DNA of 64,000 nucleotides from positions 23,375,001 through 23,439,000 of the forward strand of contig JAMJFZ010003163.1 in the NCBI GenBank assembly GCA_026225945.1. Reading direction: 5' to 3'. The first letter of the stretch is position 1; every line of letters starts with the position of its first letter. A program made the translations under genes and the position numbers. Below, piece by piece: positions 1 to 11,200 of the stretch. The DNA is from Cricetomys ansorgei. Taxonomy: Eukaryota > Chordata > Mammalia > Rodentia > Nesomyidae. The notes beneath the pieces are model-generated. The model did not search any database. It was given only the letters and a program-made list of their open reading frames with translations, and was not told the DNA's origin.

Positions 1-1085
1 TGCTACTCAAGGGGAGATAAAATTAATCAATTAGTCAATTAATTAATTATATTGGCGATCGGATGGAGAATAGGGGTGAATTTCAGATGCAAGGGGCTGA
101 GAAGGAATCTCTGCACTAAGACCCGAGCAACTCAGACGGAATCAAGAGCAAACATAAAGGCCCTCGGGTAGCTTTCGCACTTGGAATGTTGAAAGCACGG
201 AGAGATCAGTGTGGCTAGGTTTATCCAGGTTTCTTCCCATGCTTAAGTGTCTTCCCTACATTCCTGCCTGCCGCCCTTACGGTGTTCCTGACTTGGCATC
301 ACCAAATTTCTGTTCTCTGATGATCACAACCAGTTCTGACACACTGAATTGGGAACTCCTTCTGGGTGTCAGGAATTGTCTCCGTGGCTCCTCTCTCTGG
401 GTCCATCCAGACACAAGCAGAAGACAGATGAGTCAACTCCCAGGTCCAATTCGCTTACCCTTAAACACTACCAAAGATGCTCAAACTGCAGCTGAGCTCT
501 TTGTCCCCTTCCCTTACTTTCCTTTAGCTACCCCCAGCCCATACCACACCAGTCTTCTCGCCCATTATATATGTTTATTTATTGTGTTTCCTGTTTTCCT
601 CCTGCTTCCGGGACTGAACCACTGACTCTGAAGGTGTTGTCCATTTGTGGGAAACTAAAAGTCTCGCTTTGGCATTTCAGAGGCGTTTATAAGAACCAGT
701 GTGTATCCGTCCTCAGCCTTACAGGACAGGGTCACAGCCTCCAAGGAGAACAGGGTCACAGCCTTCTAGCCCTGCTGGTCACAAACAGAGCCAGGAGTAA
801 AATCCTGGGCCATGACCTCTCAACAGACTTAGCTGGCTGAACAAAACTGCCCAAAGGCCCGGCCCGGCCCAGCCTGCCGACCACCAGTTTGCGGTACTCA
901 TCGCGGAGCACCACGTTCCCACTTTACTGGTGGAGAAAACTCGCATCAAGTAGGGTAAGTGGTCTGGGTGTATGACAGCGTTAGTGCATTGGGGTGGGGG
1001 CTGCTCCCCTTATTCTTCCCAGCACCCTTTGACAGAAATAGACCCCCCCAATTCTGGGAGTCTGTTGCTCTCTTCCTCTGCTCAG
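1..1085. other. Slc6a2 upstream flank, non-coding
   Basis: I recognise no gene here. The stretch is mostly unique sequence, with an AT-rich homeodomain-type cluster at 22-50 listed separately. CpG content rises towards the right end as the promoter begins. Open frames at 209-840 show no codon pattern or recognisable domain and read as chance frames. A TATA-like TTTATAAG lies near 685-692, but nothing else supports a start site there. Confidence 0.6.
22..50. promoter_or_regulatory. Paired-type homeodomain palindromes (two TAAT-N2-ATTA)
   Basis: Two inverted homeodomain half-site pairs are seen directly: TAATCAATTA at 24-33 and TAATTAATTA at 40-49, with starts 16 bp apart. TAAT-N2-ATTA is the classical P2 site for dimers of paired-class homeodomains, the class that includes PHOX2A and PHOX2B, which specify noradrenergic neurons. 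The cluster lies about 1.5 kb upstream of the first exon. Binding is inference; AT-rich DNA can form such sites by chance. Confidence 0.4.
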
Positions 1086-1089
1086 AGGT

Positions 1090-1660
1090 CAGAGCCAGGC
1101 GTCTTTGGGAGCCTCGTGCGCCACCACTCCTGCTGAAGAGAGACAGAAAGAGTGCGAAGCTAGGTCCCCGCGAGTCCCCGCGAGCCCCCGCGAGTCCAGC
1201 TCCCGCCACCCCGGAGCCCTTTGGAGCTGCGCCCCCGCCTCTGCCAGTCCGGGCCGGGCTGTCAGTCTCCATTAGCGCTAACAGGCTCCAGACCGAGCGA
1301 GCGGGCTGGGCGCGGGGCTAATGCAATAGGCGCGTTACCTGGGGCACAGGCTACATTACCAGGTCGGCCTCCTCCCGGCGTGGCCAGAGCCAGCCAGTCC
1401 GCGTCCTGCCGGCCGCCCCGCGCCCACAGTGCTCCGGGGCCGCGCCTGAGTGCCACGCGGCGGAGCCCAGCCCGGGCTGGCGCCCGCGATCCCCGTGCCA
1501 CCGGCCACGTGAGTGCGCCCTGCGCGGGACCGGTAAGTGTGCGGGCCGGCCCTGAGGTACGTCGCCAGCGGCTACAGCCACTGGAGTGTCCCCGAAGGCT
1601 CCCAGAGCTGTCGGCGGGCGCCCCCCGGAGCCGAACGGGGCCCGCGAGTCGACTCCTTGC
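1090..1660. promoter_or_regulatory. Slc6a2: CpG island and presumed Slc6a2 promoter with non-coding exon 1
   Basis: This block is GC-rich and dense in CpG, unlike the surrounding DNA, and lies just upstream of the first coding exon, as expected for a promoter. Visible motifs include a perfect palindrome TTAGCGCTAA at 1272-1281, a TAATGCAAT (POU/homeodomain-like) at 1319-1327, an ATTA at 1355-1358 and an E-box CACGTG at 1506-1511. I see no convincing TATA box, so a dispersed start is likely. The non-coding first exon is inferred to end at 1532, just before GTAAGTGT. Its 5' end cannot be fixed from sequence. Human SLC6A2 is also known to carry a non-coding first exon. Confidence 0.65.
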
Positions 1661-1973
1661 CTGGCATCGCCCGCGGGAAACTTGCCATTTAGGGGTGGGG
1701 GACAGTCAGTGACCCAGGTAGAGTACGGCGGGGTCTTTAGCCCGACCCACAGGGCGGCCCCAGGAGGTCCCCACCTATAAGTTCTGTTCCAGTCGGACGC
1801 GCGTCACAACCTCTGTCTCCAAATTTTTCAAACACACGCGCTCCCTTTTCTAGGAAGCCAGAGTCGCTCAGCGCAGGGATCCCGCGTTCTGGGTTCCCCT
1901 GGGTGGTCTCTCAATCGGTGCAAACAGGCAGCGGGCCTTGGTGACCACTTTTTTCCCCCTTTCGTACAAGCAG
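1533..1973 (+). other. Slc6a2: Slc6a2 intron 1, inside the 5' UTR
   Basis: A strong donor (GTAAGTGT) starts at 1533. A strong acceptor, a pyrimidine tract from 1949 followed by CAG, ends at 1973, just 51 nt before the initiator ATG. The length of 441 bp is close to the roughly half-kilobase 5'-UTR intron reported for the human gene, where it was found to matter for expression (from memory). A competing donor, GTGAGT at 1509-1514, overlaps the CACGTG E-box and would shorten exon 1 by 24 nt without touching the protein. Confidence 0.6.
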
Positions 1974-2024
1974 AACTTCGGTGTGTCTCCGGTGCCTCCG
2001 AAGTCCCTCTCTCCAGCCGCACCC

Positions 2025-2298
2025 ATGCTTCTGGCGCGAATGAACCCGCAGGTGCAGCCGGAGCTCGGCGGGGCGGACCCGCTGCCCGAGCAGCCCCTGC
2101 GGCCCTGCAAAACTGCGGATCTGCTGGTGGTGAAGGAGCGCAACGGCGTCCAGTGCCTCCTGGCGTCCCAAGACGGCGACGCGCAGCCCCGGGAGACTTG
2201 GGGCAAGAAGATCGACTTCCTGCTGTCTGTGGTCGGCTTCGCGGTGGACCTGGCCAATGTGTGGCGCTTCCCCTATCTGTGCTACAAGAATGGTGGTG
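2025..2298 (+). CDS. Slc6a2: Slc6a2 exon 2: N-terminus and membrane segment 1
   Basis: Encodes residues 1-91 and the first base of codon 92. The cytosolic N-terminus (about 1-61) is followed by segment 1, with the family signature around residues 72-81 including D75, N78, W80 and R81. D75 binds the substrate amine and R81 forms the outer gate. The exon begins at 1974 with 51 nt of 5' UTR that contains no ATG. The donor is GTGAGC at 2299. Two in-frame ATGs (M1, M6) both have poor contexts; M1 is chosen because it matches mammalian NETs. Confidence 0.95.
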
Positions 2299-5200
2299 GT
2301 GAGCTCAGGGTTGGCTGTGGCTTTGGACTTGGGAGGCTGCCTGCTCTCATAGCGTTGGCTGGGAAGGGAGTAGGGATTCACGTGGTGGAGGAGACACATG
2401 AACAAATTTGGGGTGCAGAAAAGAACTCTTTCTGGAGCCAGGAAACAGGATCAGAGTGCTCTCCATCAGGGAAATCGAGGCAGGATCCTGGGCAGTGGTA
2501 GGCAGAGGGGCTCAAGAACAGAAGAGGGGGCACTTAGTTGGGTGAGGAATTCAGTCTTTGCTGAGCCTCAGGAAAGGGGAGCAGAGATCGGGAAGTTCTT
2601 GAAAGGGTTCCAAAGGAGTTTGGGATGTTCCAGCCAGACACGAGATGACTTTAACTCTGTCACTTTTAGCCTTGGGGCTCTGGCAGTAGGCCAGGTAAAA
2701 TTAGAGCCCTTGGATCACCCTAGCGCTACCAGGGTAAGTCCACACAGCCTTGTGAGATCAGGCCAAAAGATGCCAAGAGCTGAGCCTGACCTTGCAAGCC
2801 TGGGAGACAAGACAGGCTCTGGCCACATTGTGGGTGGGGTGCAGGAGAGTCTGGGGAAGACAACCTGGCAGCGGGGCTCTTTTGCCCTCTTCTTGATGCA
2901 CTATCTTTTACCCATCTGCCTTGGAAAGAGATCCAGGAGGTCACATTCAGCCCCATGGGAACAGCCTCAAGCTCCTTTCTGAAGGGCTTAGGATGCCCAA
3001 GTCACCCCAGTCCGACCACCTTTACTAAGATATAAGCTTGAGAGTGCTGTGCACAGAACCCAGAAACATGAGCTTCTAGAGGAAGATCTGGACCCACCCC
3101 TGCATGGTCTTGCCTTGTAGTAGTTCTGATTTGAAACTTAAGGGAAGTCAGTTGGAGGCAGGTGAGAATGGGGGAAGGGAGGTGTCTTGTGATTTTTGTC
3201 CTCCAGAGTCCAAAACGGACAGCTCTTTGTTTCTGTTATGTTCTCTGGACACTTTGCTTTGGTATAAGCAATACCCAATATTTGCAAAGAGGGTGTGGTC
3301 ACCAGAGAGAGAACATGATATAGAGGCATCAGCTCCCACTGCGCAAGCTCTCACACACTCAACTGATGAGCAGTTCTGTGGTCCTCTCCTAACACGAATC
3401 GGTCACAAAGAAATGCCCCAGATAAGGCAATTGAGACGAGAGTCCTGAGTGTCAGGAGATGCTTGCTGGCCTCTGGTGGTCTCGCTACACTTCAGGCTCA
3501 GTACTCTGACCCATAGATTCTGCTGAGAAGAGAGAGAAAACTAAGGAAGAAAAACACAACTCAAAGGTGAAACTTTTCTATATGCTATGGCTGCAGATCC
3601 TCCAGGGACCTGAGTAGATTTGAGCATTCTGGCCCTTGGGATCCAACGGTAGCAACAGCAAAACAGGTAGATTTTTCTCTATGTGTAGCAAGCAGGGAGA
3701 TGATGAATCAATGGCAAATTGGGAGACCTTAGGACAAGTCGCATGTCCTCAGTGACCGTCTGCGGCTGCTTGTCTCTAGACACCAGACACCCTGTCCTTA
3801 ATCAATAACGTTTCCCTGGGTTATCTCAGTGTAAAGTACAATGCTAGGCTCTGCAGGGGTCACCTAGATGTATGAGCCATCATTCTGCCTACCTGGGCAG
3901 GCAGATTCCCAGAAGTCCTCATTGCCATGCTGTGATAAGTCTTTTCCACTGTTTCATGCCCATCAAAACTACAACAACACAGATGGCCAAGTTGACACAT
4001 GTGCTAAATAGATATTCCAGAGCTCTCATTGACACTGTGTGCACTTGGCAACTGTCATGGTACAGAGAGAGCACCTGCTATGCGCTGGATCATAGATAGA
4101 CTGGGCGTCTAGGGACACAGTACAGCAAATATGTCACAGATGTAAAGTTTTAGTTGAAATTGACTGAAGTTCCCTGTCCTGGGTATACTGGTCTTAGAGT
4201 GGTCTATCCTGAGTTGTTCCATAATTTGTCTTTTGTGGACCCGTTTCTCATCAGGCTGGGGAAAGTTGAGGTCACAGACTGTTGTTTTTTTTTAGTCCTG
4301 AATCAGGCTCAAATCCTAGAAATGTGGTGGAAGGTTCCTATACACTTGAATGAAACAAATATATTAATAAAATAACCCAAGCTCTCAGAGATGCATTGCC
4401 CATTTCACAGACCACGACAGGAACACTATAGGAACAACACAGTGGTGTTGGACATAATGTGTGTGTGGGGGGGAGGGGAGGACAACTTAGACTCTCCAAG
4501 TCTTGGTTGTGAAGTTACAGGCTCCAGTTTCTAACATGTATGATTTTGGGCGTCTCTCCAGGCCTCGGCTTCATCATCTGTCCAATAATCTTGTTCAGCT
4601 AAGAGGATGGCCAAAAACTAAATGCTTCACTGCATGTGGAGAGCCTGTGAGGAGTGCTCAGAGAGGGTGGCAGCTGCTTTTTTATCAGTATCTTTAGAAT
4701 GCCTTAGGGAAGGGATGGGAGAGTGGCCGGGGCTATAGCAGTAGAGGGAGGGGCTGGTCGGCCATGACTGGGGGTGGGGGGAAGTGAGCTATGGTTGGAA
4801 CTCAGCTGCTCTGGATGGGGAGGGCTTGGGAAAACAGCATCCACCTGGGACAGGCTCCTCAGAAGAGCAGCACAAGCTGGCTGGAGGGCAAGCTAGGAGA
4901 GATAAGGGTGAGAGGCAAGTTAGGGCTGGGCTAGAAGCCTTGGATGCTGGGTTGGAGGGGAAGGGCTGCTCCACTAGTGAATTTCCATTGCTGATCAGGA
5001 GGTTTGCAATTGGTCTGAGGAAGGCTAGTATAGCCCTTCGTCTGGGAGAACAGAACAGTCCGTTTTCCCGTACTCTCAGCCCTGTTCCGGGAGATGCTCA
5101 GCTGCCCCCTTGATCTCTGCTGAGACCTCCTACTATTCTTTGTGGACCCATTCTCCTTCAGTAATTCTGAAATCCGCCCCTGAGATGGACAAGCAGGCAG

Positions 5201-8200
5201 ATATTTCTTCAATCTTGGAAGAAGCCAAAGACTTGAGTTTGAATCCCAACCCTGCTGCTCACTGTGACCTCAGGCATCAAAAATCCTGGTGTAAAGTGAC
5301 ACTATCATTATTCCCCAATGCCCTGACTATAGCTGCACCCAAGCCAGGCTTCATCATCCTGTCCTATACCAGCCTGGCCCTGGGTCTTTGTGTTCTTTGG
5401 TGCCAGTGTTAACATAGAACTCTCCAAGTCTGAGTGTTTATCCTGGCCCAGACTGAGAAATGTTTTGAAATAATGAAGGTGCCAATAGTTTATGCCCCTG
5501 GCTAATATTTTCTGAATGAATTGCTGTCAAAGACCAGCCTGTCTGAACATCTTCCTGAAAACTAGCTGCTTGGATGACAGGTCATGGGTTCTACATTTTT
5601 CCCTGTGAACCCAAGTTTGGGTCTGTGCTGGTCTCTGGAACAAATATGAAGGTGGCTAGAAACTCATGTCTGGAGGTGACCCGTGCAGATTCTCCTCTGT
5701 GCATGGCTACCTATGTTACTATGCATCGTGCTGTCATGCTGTGCCGTCTCTTGTAGATTTTGGGGTTTTGGCATACTCAGCTTTGGATCAGAGTCAGATG
5801 TTTGCTAGAGAAGTGGCCTTAGAAAAGTCACACGGTGTCTTTAAGCCTCAGAAAAGGGGTAATTTTGGCTCTTTCTACAGGGCCAGATAGCATCAGACAG
5901 TATAGATAACATACCTAGAATAATGTCACATAATAGGGCTCAACAAAAATGCTACATTTTGATATTTTTGATGATACTGATTACGAGCTGAACACAGGTG
6001 TTGGACCAGTTCTGAAATAAGTAAAATTTATTCTGAAAAGAAATTGATGAAGGAGATAAGGTAAAAAAAAAAAATCTTACTTTTAAGCCTGGGGCTATAG
6101 TATGGCAGATTTAGGAGACAAAAGCTGGGCTTTGTCCATGTTCAGACAGCCTATAGGGTGTCACTATAGATTGCTCACCTGGTCGGGAGGCTCAGCATTC
6201 CTGCATGGGGTCCCATGAGATACTATGATTCTGAGTTCCCAGCATGCTTCCCTCACTACCCAAATGCCTGGTATACCTCAGTACCATATATGAGGGTGAT
6301 TCTGATATAGACATCTGGGGTTTCCCATCCTGAAACCTTCATGTCTAGTTTGGATACAGGGTCTTCCACATATGGATCTTGTTCAGTTGACACTTACTAT
6401 TCAGCTCAGATGCCCAAGGAGCCAACCTGCTTGGTACTCCATCGGTGGAGTCTGCACACCCTTTTGAAGGAGTAAGGTACTGATCTGGTGGTCACTATCA
6501 GCTAATAACCCACTACTCTGAGCTGACCATAAAGAGATGAAAGGCTGCTCCCAACTAAGTGGCGGGTTACTGGAGAAAAATACTGTATCTTACCCTGCAC
6601 TCTCAAACCCGATTGCCTAAGTGGGGATTAAATTCTAGGACCAGTGGAGAAGACCCAGAGCTTTCATTAGCAGCACAGTCTATGTGAGTCACTGCAGAGA
6701 CCTGTTTATTCAACAGAAACTCATTGGCTGATGCCAATGGCTAGTATAGGGATGCGTGGAAGACAATCCCTACCTCTAGGGAGTTGTAGTCTATGGTAGA
6801 TATTCTAAAAGTTCATGCTGTATGTTACTATATTCCAAGTATGTTCCAGATGGAGAGTGGGTGGGTCCTACTCAGTTATTTATGGGTCACATTTCATGTA
6901 GTAATATAATTCTGAATGTCTCAAACATTTTCATATTTATTCCTCTTAAAGAGACTGAAATGGAGGAGATGGGGAACCAGAATCTGCAAGGACAAGTCAA
7001 GTTCGGGCGTGACAGTACAAGGAGACTTGCTCCATAAAGAGAAGTAGCCCCCAAACTCATTTCCCCTGAATCCCAGCCCACTGACCTCTAAGAGGAGCTG
7101 ACTCATTCTGTCAGGGTGATGTGTTTCTTGTCTGGAGCTGTTCCTGAGTTTCAAGGCTCAGGCAAGAGGTCAGCTTGAGCTGGAAATGAGAGCCTGGCTG
7201 TCCCTCCACCCAACCATGGCCCAGATACCTGGCTCTGGACTTCCCTGGGCAAATGACCCCAATCCCCTGTTGGATAATGTGCACTGTGCTGCAGATCTGC
7301 ATAACTCGTATGAGGGAGGCCAGGCCAGGCGGGGGCTTGTTGCCTGCAGGGGCTGGGCCAGAACTCAGACACAGGACAGAAGGGCCCACCAGCAGATGCT
7401 GGAGGCCTCTTAGGTGGCCGATGGAGCTGAGATGGAAAGAGGGAGCTCAAGGCCTACGGTGCTCCCTCTTAGCCATCAGAATTCAGTCTAGAGCCGAGAA
7501 TCCCAAGCTTGAAGTTTTTAATGGAACTATTACAAATGTCTCTTATTAAAGTAGGAAGGAGACACGTTTTAATTAACAGTTGTGGCTGGAGCTGTCATTT
7601 TTGAGCTATGTATACAAGAGGACTGTGCCCTGGCCCTGCAAGAGTTTAGCTAACTTGCTGGACTTAGACATTAGCTCCTGGGATGCTGAAGGGGCCCAAA
7701 TATGGCTGTTTTAGGTACTGGCCTAGGTATTGCTGGGCCTGACGGGAGCCTCAGGCTGTGACAGCTGAGTTGCAGACATCCAGGAAACAGCTCTGTGCAT
7801 TTCTACTCCCTGAACACAGCAGAGTTTTGCCAGAATGCTGAAGGAAGTCTGTCTTCAGAAGGCTGGTCTAGGTGACCTTCCTCTCCTGCTGCAGCTTCCG
7901 GCGATCACATTCCCTCTACCCCACCCTCGTTCCTCAGCCTCAGGCCATCACATTCCTTCCGGTGCCACTTCCTACCTTATCCCCAACCATCTTTACCTAG
8001 ACCCCACCTCACCTCACCTTCCCTCGTGGCTATCTAGTAAATTCAGTGGCTGCCGGCTTCTCTTCCTAATGACTCAGAGTTTACATGGAAAATTCCAGAA
8101 GCTCCTGTGCCAGTGGAGCTCTTCCATAATGGTGGGATATGTGGCCCTGAGAGACAAGTGCTCTTCCATTTTTACTCACCCTATTCAAAGACCTTTGGCC

Positions 8201-11200
8201 AGAGTCTGTTTCACAATGGACAGGACTCTTCCTTGTAAGGCGGTGTGACCATGTGTGTCTAAAGGTCTGTCATAGCATTGCATGACTATATATGGTTGTG
8301 TGTTGGTGTGGAGTCATATGTTCCAGGGATCTGTAGAAGCTGAGCCCTCGGGGAGGCATGGCCTGCTATGATTTTCCCATGTCTGTCCGTGGGAGACCTG
8401 CACTTATACAAGGACATTCCAGAGCTGTGACAGGATTCTGGCCTTTCAGGCCCTGTGGGAGGCTTGTTGCAATGCAGGGCCACACGGGAGATATACAGGG
8501 ACACAAGGCCATGACGGTGGTGACCCTTGCAAACCAGGTCACCTGCAAGCAGCCTTTAATTCCAAGATGCTGCTGCAGGGCTGGTTATGAAGAAGTACCC
8601 TCTGCCCACCACAGCCACCCTGAAGCCCTTTCCTAGTTTTTAAGCCCCATCCCGTTTTTTTGAGAGCTCACACCAGTGTGCTACTTAATATCCTTTTTTT
8701 AGCAGACATTGGGCCACTGGATGCTCTCTGGGTTTCATTCATACTCTCTATGTCACCATTAAAAATTTTCAAATTAAAGTATAATTACATCACACACACT
8801 CACCCCTTCCATTTCCCCCCTCCGACCTCTCCTGAACACCCCATGTCACTGTTCTTGAGTCTTCTGGGATTTGCATCCCGTGAAACTTCGGTTGGTCCAC
8901 ATCAGAGTCCTTCATCATGGAGAGGTATGGCTCAGGCAGACCATCAGTGTCTGCTCTTCCTCACTATGCTGTGACTCGAAGTCAGCCACAGAGGAGATGG
9001 GCTTCAAACGGAGCGATTTGCCGGGTGGTGGTACCGTCTGGAGTTAAGAGCGCTGGCTTAAGCAGACCTCTGATGAGTTGGCTGGGTCCTTGAACTTGGC
9101 CAGGTAGAAGAGAACTTGCACTCTCTGTTGGCAAATCTTAGAACCAATGGCTAAATCTAAGCTGTAAATATTTACTAGCATGGATGAATAACTGGATTTT
9201 TCCAAGCCTCAGTTTCCCTGCCTGTAAAGGGGGAGTAGTGGTGATTATCTCTCAGAGATAGTTCTAAATGAACACCATGTATAACCTGTGCGGCTTGTCG
9301 TAGACCTGGCCTTCATTAAACAGCACATGTTAATTTCACAAACTCTATGGCCACCCTGCTTCAGCAATAGCACTACCACTATTCCTGTCAGCCATATAAG
9401 CAGATGTCAGATGGGCCCTTCCTGTGAGAGAGGAGGTGAGGCAGAAGTTTAATGGAAGAAAGGAGTCCTTCACATGTGGTATTTCAGAGAATTCCGGCCT
9501 GGAGCAGAGTTTAGAGTGCTGGGTTAGCCTATGGCAAACAGACCAGGTAGCTTAGCTTGTCCAAGATCTGCAAACACTCCCCTTCCTGCAGCTTATTCAG
9601 AGTCATATCCTTAATCTGCATCAGAACATTCTAGAATCTGCAGGATATGTTGGGAACACGCCTAGGACTCAGGAGCCAAGCGTATCAGCCCAAATTCTAT
9701 ATCTATCACTCACCAGATATATATAAGCCTGGTCAGCTCACTTGATTTGACCCTAAGCCCCATTCTCCTCCTCTGGAAAGTGATCACAGTTCTTGTTGGC
9801 TACTAGAGGCATTCTGGGTAATACAACTGAGCCCAGATACTTAGTGCTTTGCATGATACGCACAACACGAATTTGCAGTGCTTTCCCCTACTCTTCGCCC
9901 TGCACCCCGGGCCTACCTCTAGCTGGGAATGACCCAGGTCTTGCAACAACAGGGCCAGCACATTATGCTTTATCATTGGGACCACCAGGCTTTCCACGCA
10001 GAAGGCAGACACTGAGTCACTGGGTGAGTTTGACCTTGGATACTGTGTACCTCTGCTCCAGTTCTTTTGTAGTGTGGAACTTCGATTTCCACCCATAAGA
10101 TGGAGATAGCAGTGATCTTAGCTCTGTATAGATCCTGTAAGGGTCTAATGAGATACACTGGAAGTGCCTGTACCACAGCAAGGGCTTAGCCAGAGTGAGC
10201 TGCTGAGCTATGTGTTGACATCATCAATGCTGTCATCTTTATACACTTTTAGCTTTGCTCATTTTCTTGGTATGGATGGGTCAGAGATGTCCCAGGCTAG
10301 AGAGTCTCAGCTAAAGCCCCAGGAGGAGTTTGGTTTTGGCATTGGCTTTGCCAGGAAGAGAAACTACTGTTTTTGCTTTGATCCTGCTGACGTGGCATGC
10401 ATCCCTGAGTCCATTCATCTTGTGCAGCTCACCGAGGGTGTCAGGGCACACAGAGAACTGGTCCTGGCACGGAGACCTATCTCATTCCAACAGGATTGAC
10501 TCTCGTGGCCTAGGACTCACTCTCGGTTCTTCTACCTCTGCCTCAGTGGATGGGCTTCTTCTGGGAGCTTTGGATCAGCCTTTACCTTCAGCAGCCCATA
10601 GCAGGTTGAGCGTCATGGAGAATCTTTCTTCTGCCACTTGTCAGCAGTTCCATCGGGAAGTGTTGATGTCTCTCTCTCTGCCTAGTAATGTCCCCCAGGA
10701 GACACAATAACCCTGACTACATAAATTTCTCATCACTTTTGCTGTGTCATTCTAAGGGAAAAGCAGTAAAACCAGGTTTTGGGAAGCCATGTGAGACCTT
10801 ACAATGATATCAGTTTGAGAAAACTAGATGCTCTGTGTGTCACCTTAGGCACCATCTCCTCCCTCTCTGGGCTCAGTCTTCCTGTCTGTGAAAGGGAAGG
10901 CTGGGCTTTCATGGGAGGCCCCAGAGGGAGGCTTCATGAAAGGAACAGTTCTAGGTTTAGAGGAACTTGGTAAGGGCTATATCTCGTGGTGCTTCATGGC
11001 AAGCACTGTGCACCGGAGGCCAGGAGAAGCTGTTGAAACAGCTCTGTGTTTGCATCACTCAGATTTTACTCATTTGACTTCAGACATGTATTATTAAGAT
11101 TATGAGCACAATGGCTGCCATGCTTGCTGATATGTCTATCAAGTGTTCTGCGTAATTCTATTGCCGCAAAACACAGATGAACGAGAGCCCCACGGCCATT

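Noticed and set aside
946..2405. Several open frames on both strands across the CpG island
   Set aside because: GC-rich DNA has few stop codons. The frames overlap each other, lack domains, and the only supported protein in the area is NET exon 2.
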